64,000 bases of DNA from Acidimicrobiia bacterium (lineage in GTDB: Bacteria > Actinomycetota > Acidimicrobiia > Acidimicrobiales > VFJN01), in assembly GCA_009694375.1 (NCBI GenBank), contig SHVB01000004.1, forward strand, positions 1 through 64,000, read 5' to 3'. Below the pieces are notes generated by a model, which was given only the letters and a program-made list of their open reading frames with translations, did no database searches and was not told where the DNA came from. This document shows, piece after piece, positions 17,270 through 26,436 of this stretch. The translations under genes and the position numbers were made by a program. Position 1 is the stretch's first letter. Each line of letters begins with the position of its first letter.

Positions 17270-18094
17270 ATGGCACCGAACCCCCCCGCTGGGCATCCCC
17301 GCCGTTCCCGCCGAGGCCTGAGTACCGGACTGCTCGCAGCGGTGGGGGGGGCAGCCTTGCTGGTCTTGGTGGTGATTCCCGTGGTGGCCCTCGTGGCCCG
17401 GGCTCCGTGGTCCTCCGCCGGTGAGATCCTGGCCCAACCGGCCAACCGCCGGGCGCTACGGCTATCGCTCGTGGTCTCCGGTTGGGCTCTCCTTCTCAGT
17501 GTGGGCTTCGGGTTTCCCATCGCCTGGCTGCTGGCGCGCGTGGCTTTTCCTGGGCGTCGGGTGGCTCGGGCGCTCGTGACCCTGCCGATGGTGGTGCCGC
17601 CGGTGGTGGGCGGGGTGGCGCTCCTCCTGGCCTTCGGCCCGGACGGGTTGGTGGGCCAGTGGCTCGACCGCTGGTTCGGTATCCAGCTGGCCTTTACGAC
17701 CACCGCGGCGGTGGTAGCGGCCACCTTCGTGAGCCTGCCCTTCTTTGTGATCACCGTGGAGTCGGCGTTGCGGGGAGTGGACCGTCGCTACGAGGACGCC
17801 GCCCTCACCCTCGGTGCTTCTCGGGGCATGGTGTTGACGCGCCTGACGTTGCCATCGATACGCGGCGCCTTGGGCGCGGGAGCGGCCTTGTCGTGGGCAC
17901 GGGCACTCGGCGAATTCGGGGCCACCATCACCTTCGCCGGGAGTTTTGAGGGCCGCACCCGAACGATGCCGTTGGCCATCAACCAAGCCCTCAAGACCGA
18001 CGAACAAACAGCCATTTTGCTCAGCCTCGTGCTGCTCGGCGTGTCGGTCACTGTCCTCGCCTCCTTGCGGGATCATTGGCTGGGGGGAACATGA
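17270..18094 (+). CDS. modB: Molybdate-type ABC transporter permease
   Basis: The 274-residue product has about six membrane helices. It carries the permease EAA loop (EDAALTLGASRGMVLTRLTLP) and the ModB-type stretch ALGEFGATITFAG. Such permeases import molybdate, tungstate or sulfate with a periplasmic or lipoprotein binding protein. ATG 17270 is chosen because the N-terminal extension of the open frame to 17066 lies within the regulator gene. The last codons overlap modC by 4 bp (ATGA), implying translational coupling. No modA is visible nearby. Confidence 0.85.
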   Translation: MAPNPPAGHPRRSRRGLSTGLLAAVGGAALLVLVVIPVVALVARAPWSSAGEILAQPANRRALRLSLVVSGWALLLSVGFGFPIAWLLARVAFPGRRVARALVTLPMVVPPVVGGVALLLAFGPDGLVGQWLDRWFGIQLAFTTTAAVVAATFVSLPFFVITVESALRGVDRRYEDAALTLGASRGMVLTRLTLPSIRGALGAGAALSWARALGEFGATITFAGSFEGRTRTMPLAINQALKTDEQTAILLSLVLLGVSVTVLASLRDHWLGGT

Positions 18095-19146
18095 GGTTGG
18101 CCCTGGCGGGAGGGGCGCCCATGGGTGACGGGCACCTGCAGGTGGATCTGATGGTGGAGCCGGGTGAAACCGTGGCGGTGCTGGGACCCAATGGGGCGGG
18201 GAAGACGACCCTGCTGCGGGTGTTGTGCGGTCTGTCGCCGCTCACCGAGGGCCGCCTCTGTTTGGGAGAGGAGGTACTCGACGAGCCCGCCGCCTCCACC
18301 TTCGTACCTCCCGAGGACCGGTCCATCGGCGTGGTGTTCCAGGACCTGCGGCTCTTCGATGCTCTTGACGTAGCCGACAACGTGGCCTTCGGTCTGCGCG
18401 CCGGTGGCACCGCCCGTCGCGCCGCTCGCCGAGAGGCACTCGACTGGCTGGCGCGCATCGGACTAGAGGAGCGGGCCAACGATGCGGTGGCCGAGTTGTC
18501 CGGGGGGGAAGCCCAGCGGGTGGCCTTGGCCCGCTCATTGGCCCCGGCGCCGATGGTGTTACTCCTCGACGAACCCCTGGCGGCCCTCGACTCTCACCGT
18601 CGTGCGGCGGTGCGCCGAGAGCTGCGCGACCACCTCGCCCATCACCACGGTCCGTGCGTGATGGTGACCCACGACCCCCTCGATGCCGCCGTGTTGGCCG
18701 ACCGGGTCGTGGTGATCGAGAACGGGGAGGTGAGCGACCGTGGCGTGCTGAGCGATCTGGTGGCGCGCCCGCGGACCACCTGGGCGGCGGAGTTGGGGGG
18801 CACCAACCTGCTCCCGGCCCAGGCCCGCGGTGTGGCCCTGGCCGTGCCGGGGGGAGGGGTCATTCGGGCGGCGGAGGCCCCGGGCGATGGCCCGGTATTC
18901 GTGGCTATCCGGCCCGGCGCGGTGGCGCTCTACCGTCATCGCCCCGACGGCAGTCCCCGAAACATCTGGGGCGGCACCGTCGCGGCCATCGAAGGATACG
19001 GAGAACGAGTGCGGGTACAGGTGGCGGGGCCGGTGCCTCTGGTGGCCGAGGTAACGGCGGCGGCTGTAGCGGAGATGGCGCTGGGCATCGGCGCCGCTGT
19101 CTGGGTCAGTGTCAAAGCCACTGAGGTCGCTGCCTACCCCGCGTGA
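18091..19146 (+). CDS. modC: Molybdate-type ABC transporter ATP-binding protein
   Basis: The 351-residue ATPase has Walker A GPNGAGKTT at 32-40, signature LSGGEAQR, Walker B VLLLDEP and H-loop MVTHD. The C-terminal 110 residues form a TOBE/Mop-type domain (FVAIRPGAVALYR, VRVQVAGPVPLVAEVT), which binds oxyanion in ModC proteins. It energises the ModB channel on the cytoplasmic face. The start overlaps the modB stop by 4 bp. Substrate assignment (molybdate or tungstate) follows the family and the Mop-like tail; sulfate is the main alternative. Confidence 0.85.
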   Translation: MRLALAGGAPMGDGHLQVDLMVEPGETVAVLGPNGAGKTTLLRVLCGLSPLTEGRLCLGEEVLDEPAASTFVPPEDRSIGVVFQDLRLFDALDVADNVAFGLRAGGTARRAARREALDWLARIGLEERANDAVAELSGGEAQRVALARSLAPAPMVLLLDEPLAALDSHRRAAVRRELRDHLAHHHGPCVMVTHDPLDAAVLADRVVVIENGEVSDRGVLSDLVARPRTTWAAELGGTNLLPAQARGVALAVPGGGVIRAAEAPGDGPVFVAIRPGAVALYRHRPDGSPRNIWGGTVAAIEGYGERVRVQVAGPVPLVAEVTAAAVAEMALGIGAAVWVSVKATEVAAYPA

Positions 19147-19153
19147 GGGCTGG

Positions 19154-20347
19154 TCACCGAAACTGAGCGAGGGCGGCATCGGCTGCCGGTTGCGACAAGA
19201 AGAGCACCGAGCCCGACCCGTTGCGGCCACTGGTCACCGGCAACTCCACCGAGGTGGGGTTGAGGGAGCGGAGTTGCCAACCCAGTCGGATCGCCTCGAT
19301 CAGGCCCAGCGAGTCGTCGATCCGCAGACCGTCGCTGGCATCGTTGGCGGCCCCGGTCAACACGAACGGGTTTTTGGTGGCCCCCAGTTTGGCGAAGACG
19401 GTGGTCAAGAACCGCTGTTGGCGCAACACCCGGCCGAGATCGCTGGCCACCTCGATGGGCTTCACCGTTCCGTTGCCGTCCACCACCTCATAGTGCCGTG
19501 AGCGCACATAGGAAAGAGCCTGGGGCCCGTCGAGCAGGTTCGGTCCGGCCTGGGTGATGTTCAACCCCGAATTGGTATCGATGGCCGGATTCGGGAACTC
19601 GATCACGATGCCCCCGAGGCTGTCCACCAGGCGGGAGAAGCTAACGAAGTCCACCTCCATGTAATGGTTGATCGGGATACCCAGGGAAGACTGGATTGTT
19701 TTCACCAACCGGGCTGGACCTCCGTTATAGGCCGCATTGATCTTTTGGGAGCCGCCGGTATCAGCGATGGGAAGGTAGAGATCACGAGGTATCGACATCA
19801 TCGTGGCGGTCGAACCCTTCATCCGGAGGATGAGCATGGTGTCGGAGCGACTGCCGCCACCGTCCTCGAAGGCGGCGGGATCGAGCCCCGCATCGAGGAT
19901 TGCTTGGGGGTCGCGCGAGTCGGAACCCACGATCAAATAGTTGGTGCCCGTTCCGCCGGTGGCCAGGACGTTGGAGAGCGGGATCTTTTCGATGTTGTCG
20001 TAGACCGATGCCGCGTAGCGGTATCCGAGGAGCAGGCCCAGCAGCAACACGATCGGCAGGAACAGCGACGTGAGGAGAAGCACCCGACGCAGTTTGGGGT
20101 GACGCGGACGGCGAGGCGACTGCTTGGTGGGGCGCGGTTTCTTCGGAGGTGGTGGAGTTGCCCGGCCCGTTGCGGGGGGTCTGGGCGGGGCCCCCGTTGC
20201 GGCGGGTGCTCCGAAGACCGAGCGGCCGGGGCTGGCCCGGCGGGGCGGGGCGACCGGGGGCGCCGCGGGCGACGCGGAGGGGGCAACCGGGGCGGGGGCG
20301 GGTACATGGACCCGACGTTGATCTCGGCGAAGAGGCGGTTCGTTCAC
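19154..20347 (-). CDS. LytR-CpsA-Psr (LCP) family wall-polymer ligase
   Basis: The 397-residue protein has a long Pro/Ala/Arg-rich cytoplasmic tail (1-87), one transmembrane helix (88-110) and an extracytoplasmic LCP domain. The domain shows VGSDSR at 140-145, SRSDTMLILRM, MSIPRDLYL, and DGPQALSYVRSRH. LCP enzymes transfer polyprenol-linked glycopolymers to peptidoglycan; in mycolata they attach arabinogalactan. This fits the glycan region further downstream in the window. The GTG start is weakly supported and the Pro-rich tail could be shorter. It follows the helicase gene on the same strand after 54 bp. Confidence 0.9.
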   Translation of the reverse strand: MNEPPLRRDQRRVHVPAPAPVAPSASPAAPPVAPPRRASPGRSVFGAPAATGAPPRPPATGRATPPPPKKPRPTKQSPRRPRHPKLRRVLLLTSLFLPIVLLLGLLLGYRYAASVYDNIEKIPLSNVLATGGTGTNYLIVGSDSRDPQAILDAGLDPAAFEDGGGSRSDTMLILRMKGSTATMMSIPRDLYLPIADTGGSQKINAAYNGGPARLVKTIQSSLGIPINHYMEVDFVSFSRLVDSLGGIVIEFPNPAIDTNSGLNITQAGPNLLDGPQALSYVRSRHYEVVDGNGTVKPIEVASDLGRVLRQQRFLTTVFAKLGATKNPFVLTGAANDASDGLRIDDSLGLIEAIRLGWQLRSLNPTSVELPVTSGRNGSGSVLFLSQPAADAALAQFR

Positions 20348-20401
20348 GAAGGATCAAACGATACGCGCTTCGCTCCCGCTCGGCCGCGATAGGCGCTGAG
20401 A

Positions 20402-22393
20402 TCAGGCCTCGAGGAGTCCGGCCAGGAAGTCCTGCACCTCGGCCACTGCTGGTGCCACCGCAACCTCCTGCGTCTCCGTCGGGGGGGCGGGAGGCGTGGC
20501 GAAGGTCTCGTCGCATTCGGAGGCCACGGCAGGGGAGATGAACCGCGAGCGTTGGGCATAACTGTGGGCATCCCGCCCGCGGCTGTTCTGGCGGTGGTGG
20601 TGGTACCGCAATGGCACATGGAGCCAGAGATCGTCACGGGCCCGGGTCATGGCCACATGGAGGAGGCGCCGCTCCTCCTCGATCTCCTCGGGATGTCCGG
20701 TGGCCATATCCGACGGCAGGCATCCGTCGGCCAGGTGGATGAGGTGCACGACATCCCACTCGGCCCCCTTGGCTGAGTGGATGGTGGACAAGGTGAGGTA
20801 ATCGTCGTCCAGATGAGGCGGGCCGGCGAGGTCGCCGGTGGAGGAGGGGGGATCGAGGGTGAGGTCGGTGAGGAATCGCTCCAGGCTGGGAGCGGTACCC
20901 GCGGCCTGTTCGAGCCGGTCGAGATCGGCGGTGCGGGCGGCGCCGTTGCGGTGGCGGCGCTCCACCCGGGCGTCGAGCCAGCGGCGCACCTCGGCCACCT
21001 GAGCCCCCGGGGTGGCGCGCAGGGCGGGAGCGCGCGCCGTGTTGAGGGCAGTGAGAAGGGGGTTGAGGTGGGGGTTGTCGATGGCTTGGTGGTTGTGCAG
21101 GGCGGCGGTGATGGCGCGGGCATGGGTGGGGCCGATGCCGTCGATCAACTGCAGCACCCGGAACCAGGCCAGATCATCGGCCGGGTTTTCTACCAGGCGG
21201 AGCGCACAGACGAGGTCTTTCACATGGGATGCCTCCAAGAACTTGAGGCCGCCATAGAGGACGAAGGGGATGTTGCGGAGGGTCAGTTCCACCTGGAGGA
21301 CCTGGCTGTGATGGCTGGTGCGGAACAGGACGGCCTGCTGGAGCAAGGCCACGCCGGCTTCCATGCGCTCCACGACGGCGTCGCACACCCCGGTGGCCTG
21401 CGCGTGCTCATCGTGGGCGGTTACGAGCCGAGGCCGGGCGCCGGAGGAACGTTCGGCGCGGAGATCCTTCGGGTGCCGCTCGAGGGCATCGGCCATCACG
21501 GCGTTGGCGGCGGCGAGCACCTCGGGGGTGGAGCGGTGATTCCGGGTCAGGGTGACCACATCGGCCCCGAAACGGGTGGGAAAATCCAGGATGTTTCGCA
21601 CGGTGGCGGCTCGGAATCCGTAGATGGCCTGGGCATCGTCGCCGACGGCGGTCATCGTGGCGCCCAGGGCCGCCAACTCGGCGAGGATGTCGCCCTGGAG
21701 GGCGTTGGTGTCCTGCACTTCGTCCACCAGGACATGGGTGATCTGCTCGGCCACCAACGGCCGGATGCTGGGTGTGCGCAGCAATGCCCACCAGTGGAGG
21801 AGGAGGTCGTCGTAGTCGAGGACGCGGTGGGTGTGCTTGCGCTGGAGGTAGGCCGCGTAGACGACGCGTAACTCCTCGGCGTCGTCGAGGCACCACGGGT
21901 ACCAGCGCTCGAGCACCTCCACGAGGGGGCGACGGGTGTTGACACAGCGGCTCCAGATGGCCGCCAGCGCGTCTTTGTTGGTGCGACGGCGACGTCGCGC
22001 ATCCGGTGGTTGATGCTCATCTCGTACGTAGGCCAGGAGGTCGGCGGTATCGGCCTGATCAAGCACGGTAAAGGTTGGCTCCAGGCCGATGGCGCGCCCG
22101 TAACGGCGGAGGAAGCGATTGGCCATGGCGTGAAACGTGCCGCTCCAACAGGCGGCGGCGATACGCGCCCCCATCACCACTTCGGCCCGCTGGGTGAGTT
22201 CGGCGGCCGCCCGACGGCTGAAGGTGAGCAGCAGGATCTGTTCGGGGGCCACGCCGGTGTCCACCAGGTGGGCCAGACGGGCAGCCAGGGTGGTGGTCTT
22301 GCCGGTACCCGCACCGGCCACGATCAACAGGTGCCCTCCCGCGTGGGTGGCGGCCTGTTCCTGTTCATCGGTAAGAGCGGGAGGCGCGAACAT
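20402..22393 (-). CDS. UvrD/PcrA-like superfamily 1 DNA helicase
   Basis: The 663-residue protein from ATG 22393 has a Q-motif (TDEQEQAA), Walker A GAGTGKTT at 27-34, motif II VDEVQDTN, motif III AVGDDAQAIYGFR, and motif V STIHSAKGAEWD. These define a 3'-5' SF1A helicase that acts in repair or recombination. It is shorter than PcrA (about 750) and lacks the usual Tudor-like tail. The frame extends 97 codons upstream into msrB, but that extension is the complement region of msrB and is rejected. It lies 32 bp after msrB on the same strand. Confidence 0.9.
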   Translation of the reverse strand: MFAPPALTDEQEQAATHAGGHLLIVAGAGTGKTTTLAARLAHLVDTGVAPEQILLLTFSRRAAAELTQRAEVVMGARIAAACWSGTFHAMANRFLRRYGRAIGLEPTFTVLDQADTADLLAYVRDEHQPPDARRRRRTNKDALAAIWSRCVNTRRPLVEVLERWYPWCLDDAEELRVVYAAYLQRKHTHRVLDYDDLLLHWWALLRTPSIRPLVAEQITHVLVDEVQDTNALQGDILAELAALGATMTAVGDDAQAIYGFRAATVRNILDFPTRFGADVVTLTRNHRSTPEVLAAANAVMADALERHPKDLRAERSSGARPRLVTAHDEHAQATGVCDAVVERMEAGVALLQQAVLFRTSHHSQVLQVELTLRNIPFVLYGGLKFLEASHVKDLVCALRLVENPADDLAWFRVLQLIDGIGPTHARAITAALHNHQAIDNPHLNPLLTALNTARAPALRATPGAQVAEVRRWLDARVERRHRNGAARTADLDRLEQAAGTAPSLERFLTDLTLDPPSSTGDLAGPPHLDDDYLTLSTIHSAKGAEWDVVHLIHLADGCLPSDMATGHPEEIEEERRLLHVAMTRARDDLWLHVPLRYHHHRQNSRGRDAHSYAQRSRFISPAVASECDETFATPPAPPTETQEVAVAPAVAEVQDFLAGLLEA

Positions 22394-22425
22394 ACGTTCG
22401 ATCCTACCGCCGGACGCGCCGGTTG

Positions 22426-22833
22426 TCAGTCTTCGGGCAGCAACACGAGGGAGGCGCTGTTCATGCAGTAGCGCTCGCCCGTAGGGCCAGGTCCATCGGG
22501 GAACACGTGACCAAGGTGGGCATCGCAGCGCGCACAACGCACCTCGGTGCGCGTCATGCCATGACTGGAGTCGGTGAGCAAGCGCACGGCGTCGCGCTGG
22601 GCGGGGTCGGTAAAGCTGGGCCAACCACTGTGCGAGTCGTACTTGGTATCGGAGTGGAACAGGGTGGCATCGCACACGATGCACCGGTAGGTGCCGGGAT
22701 CCTTGGTATGGCAGTAGGCACCACTGAACGCTCGTTCGGTGCCGCCCTTCTGGGTGACGTTGTATTGCTCCCGGGTGAGCCGAGCGCGCAGCTCATCGTC
22801 GGTAGGAAGCGGTAGGGCGGGTTCGTCGGGCAT
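22426..22833 (-). CDS. msrB: Peptide-methionine (R)-S-oxide reductase MsrB
   Basis: The 135-residue enzyme reduces methionine-R-sulfoxide in oxidised proteins. Two CxxC pairs bind structural zinc (C51/C54 and C100/C103). The catalytic cysteine is C123 in RYCMNSASL, and the substrate-binding SGWPSF motif is present. ATG 22833 gives the standard length; the open frame runs to 22860. It is between a small zinc-binding protein gene and the helicase on the same strand. It is cytoplasmic, as no signal peptide is seen. Confidence 0.95.
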   Translation of the reverse strand: MPDEPALPLPTDDELRARLTREQYNVTQKGGTERAFSGAYCHTKDPGTYRCIVCDATLFHSDTKYDSHSGWPSFTDPAQRDAVRLLTDSSHGMTRTEVRCARCDAHLGHVFPDGPGPTGERYCMNSASLVLLPED

Positions 22834-22850
22834 AGGCACAGTCTGCCCGA

Positions 22851-23039
22851 TCACGGCCACCGTGGAGGCTTACTGGTGAGGTGCCACTGGTGGCAGTAGT
22901 CGCAGGGGTAGCACGACAGAGCCGCACCATCCCGGCCTTGGTCCCAGGCGCGACGCTTGATGGCCTCCTCGGCCGCCGCCTGGTTCCGATGGCGGGCCTT
23001 GTTGCCGCACATCCGCTGTTCCCGATCGTGGCTATCCAC
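22851..23039 (-). CDS. Small cysteine-rich protein, probably zinc-binding
   Basis: The 62-residue basic protein from GTG 23039 contains MCGNKARH, an AAEEAIKRR helix, then [14 protein letters not shown]. Cys-x-x-Cys with Cys/His partners suggests one zinc site. Similar short proteins with a YPCxYC-x-WHLT ending occur in actinobacteria and phages, but I know no function for them. It lies 17 bp upstream of msrB on the same strand and may be cotranscribed. The start is uncertain; an internal ATG would give 53 residues. Confidence 0.65.
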   Translation of the reverse strand: MDSHDREQRMCGNKARHRNQAAAEEAIKRRAWDQGRDGAALSCYPCDYCHQWHLTSKPPRWP

Positions 23040-23131
23040 CCCACCAGTGTGCCCCAACCCCCCAGGATCCACTCAGGTGGCTCGGTGGCCTCCGCCCCGA
23101 GGGAACGCCGACCGGAACGCGCCCCCATGGC

Positions 23132-24415
23132 CTATGCGGGGGCGAGGAATGCCGTCATGGCTCGGGCATAACGGATCGGCTCATCGGCGGCACACAGTTC
23201 TCGGGCCGAATGCATAGCCAACTGCGGTGCTCCCACATCGAAGGTGGCGATCCCCATACGGGTGGCGGTGATCGGTCCGATGGTGGAGCCGCAGGGCAAA
23301 TCGCCACGGTGGGCGTATCGCTGGAGCGGCACATTGGCCTGCTCGCAGGCCACCACAAACACCGCTCCGGAGAGGGCATCGGTGGCGTAGCGCTGATTGC
23401 TATTGATCTTGAGTACGGGGCCTCCGTCGAGGTCGATGATGTGGCCCGGTTCGTGACGCTCCGGATAGTTCGGATGGGTGGCATGGGCCATGTCGGCTGA
23501 GCAGCACCACGAGGCCGCCAGGGCCCGCCGGTGTTCGTCACGACCGCCCCCCAAGGCCAGCCCGATGCGCTCGGTCACCGCTTCCAGGAGGGGGGAGGCG
23601 GCCCCGCGATCCGATGACGAGCCCACCTCTTCGTGGTCGAACAAGGCGAGGATGGGAATCTGGGCGGTGGTGGGGGCGGCGGGGTCGGTGGCGGCGACGA
23701 GGGCCTCCATCCCGGCCCAGGAAGAACAGAGGTTGTCGAGACGGGGGGCGCTGATCAGATCTTGGTGCTCCCCTATGAAGGTGCTGGGGGTGAGGTCGTG
23801 AAGCATCAGGTCCAGCCCGAGAATGCTGTCGACACTCAGCCCAGCTTCGGCGGCCACAAAATGCGCCACCTCCCCCTGGTGGTGGTCGCCGAGGCCCCAA
23901 ATGGGACGAAGGTGCTCCTGGGGGTTGAGCAGCAGACCCCTGGTGGACACCTCGCGGTCGAGATGGATGGCGAGTTGCGGCACCCGGGCGATGGGGCGGT
24001 CGATGAGGATGAGTTGGGTCACCGGGCCGTGGGGCCCGCGCACCACAATTCGCCCCGACAGCCCGAGGTCGCGGTCGAGCCACGAGTTGACCAGGGCCTC
24101 GCCGTACACTTCCACCGCCAACTGCCGGTACCCGTAACCGCCGGTGTCGGGGTGGGGCCGCAGTCGCAGATTGGGCGAATCCGTGTGGGCCCCGATGATG
24201 CGAAAGCCGTCAGCGGCCTGGTGCTGGGGCGCCATCGCCCACGCCACCAGGCTGCCGCCCCGCCGCAGGAGATAGCGCCCCGGGTCGGTAGGGAAGGCGG
24301 ATTGGTCGGAAACTTCCCGGTACCCCTCCGCCTCAAGCCGGGCGGCGACCGTGGCGCACGCGTGAAACGGCGAGGGGGAGGCATCGATGAAACTGAGGAG
24401 GGCACGAGCGTCCAT
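23132..24415 (-). CDS. M18 family metallo-aminopeptidase
   Basis: The 427-residue length suits the M18 aspartyl-aminopeptidase family, dizinc enzymes that form dodecamers. Metal and catalytic motifs are GAHTDSPNLRLRP (H77, D79), FDHEEVGS, and DMAHATHPNYPERHEPGH near the C-terminus. It removes N-terminal residues from peptides in the cytoplasm. ATG 24415 begins MDARALLSFI; the open frame to 24697 overlaps the divergent SDR gene and is rejected. It is on the same strand as the small zinc protein gene but 92 bp upstream. Confidence 0.92.
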   Translation of the reverse strand: MDARALLSFIDASPSPFHACATVAARLEAEGYREVSDQSAFPTDPGRYLLRRGGSLVAWAMAPQHQAADGFRIIGAHTDSPNLRLRPHPDTGGYGYRQLAVEVYGEALVNSWLDRDLGLSGRIVVRGPHGPVTQLILIDRPIARVPQLAIHLDREVSTRGLLLNPQEHLRPIWGLGDHHQGEVAHFVAAEAGLSVDSILGLDLMLHDLTPSTFIGEHQDLISAPRLDNLCSSWAGMEALVAATDPAAPTTAQIPILALFDHEEVGSSSDRGAASPLLEAVTERIGLALGGGRDEHRRALAASWCCSADMAHATHPNYPERHEPGHIIDLDGGPVLKINSNQRYATDALSGAVFVVACEQANVPLQRYAHRGDLPCGSTIGPITATRMGIATFDVGAPQLAMHSARELCAADEPIRYARAMTAFLAPA

Positions 24416-24611
24416 CCCCACAGCCTGCCACTCGTGGCCCGATGGAGTGGATTGGGCCGATGAGCGGCGCCAGCCTTCGGGGCCAGCGGGCACCACCTCG
24501 GGCGCGATGCGCGCCAGGGGAGTCGGGGCGGGTTCGAACGGGGTGGCACCGGAAGTACCCCCCTCCGGGTCGGTGACCTCGGGTGCATCCCTTCGTTCTA
24601 GGGTGCGGCCT

Positions 24612-25391
24612 ATGGCTCGCCTCACCCAACTCAGTCGCTCGATCGCCGGCCAGGTGGCGGTGGTCACCGGTGCCGCCAGCGGTATGGGGCGTTCCACCGC
24701 CTACCTCCTGGCCGATGAAGGCGCCTCGGTAGCGGTCCTGGACCGCAGTCGGGAGGGCGCAGAGGCGGTGGCGCAGGCCATCGTGGCCAACGGGGGTCAG
24801 GCCGTAGCCGTGGTGGTAGACCTGGCGGAGGGTCCGGCCATCGAAGCCGCCGTGGAGGAGGCCCGGGTGGCTCTGGGGCCGATCGATCTCTTGGTGAACA
24901 ACGCCGGCATCAGCATCCCGGCCCCGATCGATCACGACGATTTCGACGAGGCCTGGGGACAGACCATGGCCGTGAACCTCACCGCCTATGCCGGCATGAT
25001 TCGTGCCTCGCTGGCGGATCTGTGCCGCCACGGGGCCGGCCGGGTGGTGAATGTTGCCTCCACCGAGGGGCTCGGAGCCACGGCGTTCATCGCCCCCTAC
25101 ACCAGTGCCAAACACGGTGTGGTGGGCCTCACGCGGTCGCTGTCGGTGGAACTCGGGCCCCGGGGGGTCACGGTGAATTGTGTGTGCCCCGGGCCGATTC
25201 GCACCGGCATGACCGAGGCGATCCCCGATGCAGACAAGGTCAAGTTCGCTCGGCGGCGGGTGCCGATGCGGCGCTACGGCGACCCCGAGGAAGTGGCCCA
25301 GATCACCCTGTCGCTCTTGCTGCCGGCGGCCTCGTTCATCACGGGGGCGGTGATCGCGGTGGATGGTGGCCTCACCGTGCAAAACACATGA
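24612..25391 (+). CDS. Short-chain dehydrogenase/reductase
   Basis: The 259-residue SDR has the cofactor motif TGAASGMG, the structural NNAG, a catalytic VASTEG serine and the YTSAK Tyr/Lys pair, and the C-terminal ITGAVIAVDGG typical of classical SDRs. It oxidises or reduces a hydroxyl group using NAD(P); the substrate is unknown. It is followed by a Gfo/Idh/MocA oxidoreductase after 19 bp, which suggests a sugar- or polyol-related catabolic pair. ATG 24612 lies 196 bp from the divergent M18 start. Confidence 0.9.
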   Translation: MARLTQLSRSIAGQVAVVTGAASGMGRSTAYLLADEGASVAVLDRSREGAEAVAQAIVANGGQAVAVVVDLAEGPAIEAAVEEARVALGPIDLLVNNAGISIPAPIDHDDFDEAWGQTMAVNLTAYAGMIRASLADLCRHGAGRVVNVASTEGLGATAFIAPYTSAKHGVVGLTRSLSVELGPRGVTVNCVCPGPIRTGMTEAIPDADKVKFARRRVPMRRYGDPEEVAQITLSLLLPAASFITGAVIAVDGGLTVQNT

Positions 25392-25410
25392 AGCGAGAGC
25401 GGGGTCGGTC

Positions 25411-26436
25411 GTGACGGTGAAGGTTGGGTTCATCGGAGCGGGGCACATCGCCACCTACCACGGGAAGAGCTTGCGGCGCTCCGGGGCCGATCACGTGATC
25501 GCCGCCGTGTACGACGTGGATCCGTCGCGCGCTCGGGCTTTCGCCCAGGCCTCCGGGGCCGAGGCGATGGGCAGCGAGGCGGCGGTGATGGCGGCGGTGG
25601 ACGCGCTCTACGTGTGTACCTGGACCAGTGAGCACCCTCGGGTGGTGATGGCCGCCGCGGCCCGCGGTTTGCCGCTGTTTTGTGAAAAGCCGTTGGCGAT
25701 CACCCTGGATCAGGCCCGGTCGGCGGCGGCGGCGGTGGTGGAGGCCGGTGTGATCAATCAGGTGGGTTTGGTGCTGCGCAGCAGTCCCGCTTTCCTCGAA
25801 CTTGAGCACCAGTTGGCCGATCCCGCCAACGGGCGCGTGCAGGCCGTGGTGCTGCGCGACGATCAGTACTTGCCGGTGCAGGGGATGTACGGCTCGAGTT
25901 GGCGGGCGGACCAGACCAAGGCCGGGGCCGGGACATTGCTCGAGCACTCGATCCACGACGTTGATGCACTCGAGTGGCTGATCGGTCCTATGCGATCCGT
26001 GAGTGCTCGCTCCTCCACCTTTCATGGCCATCCGGGCATCGAAGACACCATGGTGGGTTCGATGGAATTTGCCGGTGGGGCTCAGGGCACGCTGGTCAGT
26101 GTCTGGCACCAACTCTTAGAGCGGCCGAGCCTGCGACGGCTCGAGGTGATCTGCGAACATGCCTTCATCACGCTTGAGCACGACGCCCACGGTCCGGTGA
26201 CCTGGATCCGTTCCGATGGCTCGTCGGGATCACTGGAGGGCCAGGAACTACTAGCGGCGGTCAGTGAACGCAGTGGGGGTCGAGTACCCAACCAGGATCG
26301 AGGATTCGTGGAGGCCGTGGCCACCGGCGCGGCGGGTGATCACCCCGACCTGCTCACCGCCGTGCGGGCGCACGAGGTGGTGGACGCGATGTATCGCTCC
26401 GCCGCCAGCGGCGGCAACGCCGTGCCGGTGGGCTAG
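25411..26436 (+). CDS. Gfo/Idh/MocA family oxidoreductase
   Basis: The 341-residue product has the Rossmann motif GFIGAGHIATYH near the start and the hallmark FCEKPLAI loop whose lysine binds cofactor. Its C-terminal half forms the alpha/beta sheet domain (LLEHSIHDVDALEWLIG). Family members oxidise sugars or inositols with NAD(P). GTG 25411 is chosen; a longer frame to 25363 overlaps the SDR gene. Its TAG stop at 26434-26436 interlocks with the opposite-strand HAD gene stop through the palindrome CTAG. Confidence 0.88.
   Translation: MTVKVGFIGAGHIATYHGKSLRRSGADHVIAAVYDVDPSRARAFAQASGAEAMGSEAAVMAAVDALYVCTWTSEHPRVVMAAAARGLPLFCEKPLAITLDQARSAAAAVVEAGVINQVGLVLRSSPAFLELEHQLADPANGRVQAVVLRDDQYLPVQGMYGSSWRADQTKAGAGTLLEHSIHDVDALEWLIGPMRSVSARSSTFHGHPGIEDTMVGSMEFAGGAQGTLVSVWHQLLERPSLRRLEVICEHAFITLEHDAHGPVTWIRSDGSSGSLEGQELLAAVSERSGGRVPNQDRGFVEAVATGAAGDHPDLLTAVRAHEVVDAMYRSAASGGNAVPVG

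Noticed and set aside
20777-21871. A 364-codon plus-strand frame opposite the helicase
   Set aside because: Gly/Val-rich shadow; the helicase motifs lie on the minus strand.
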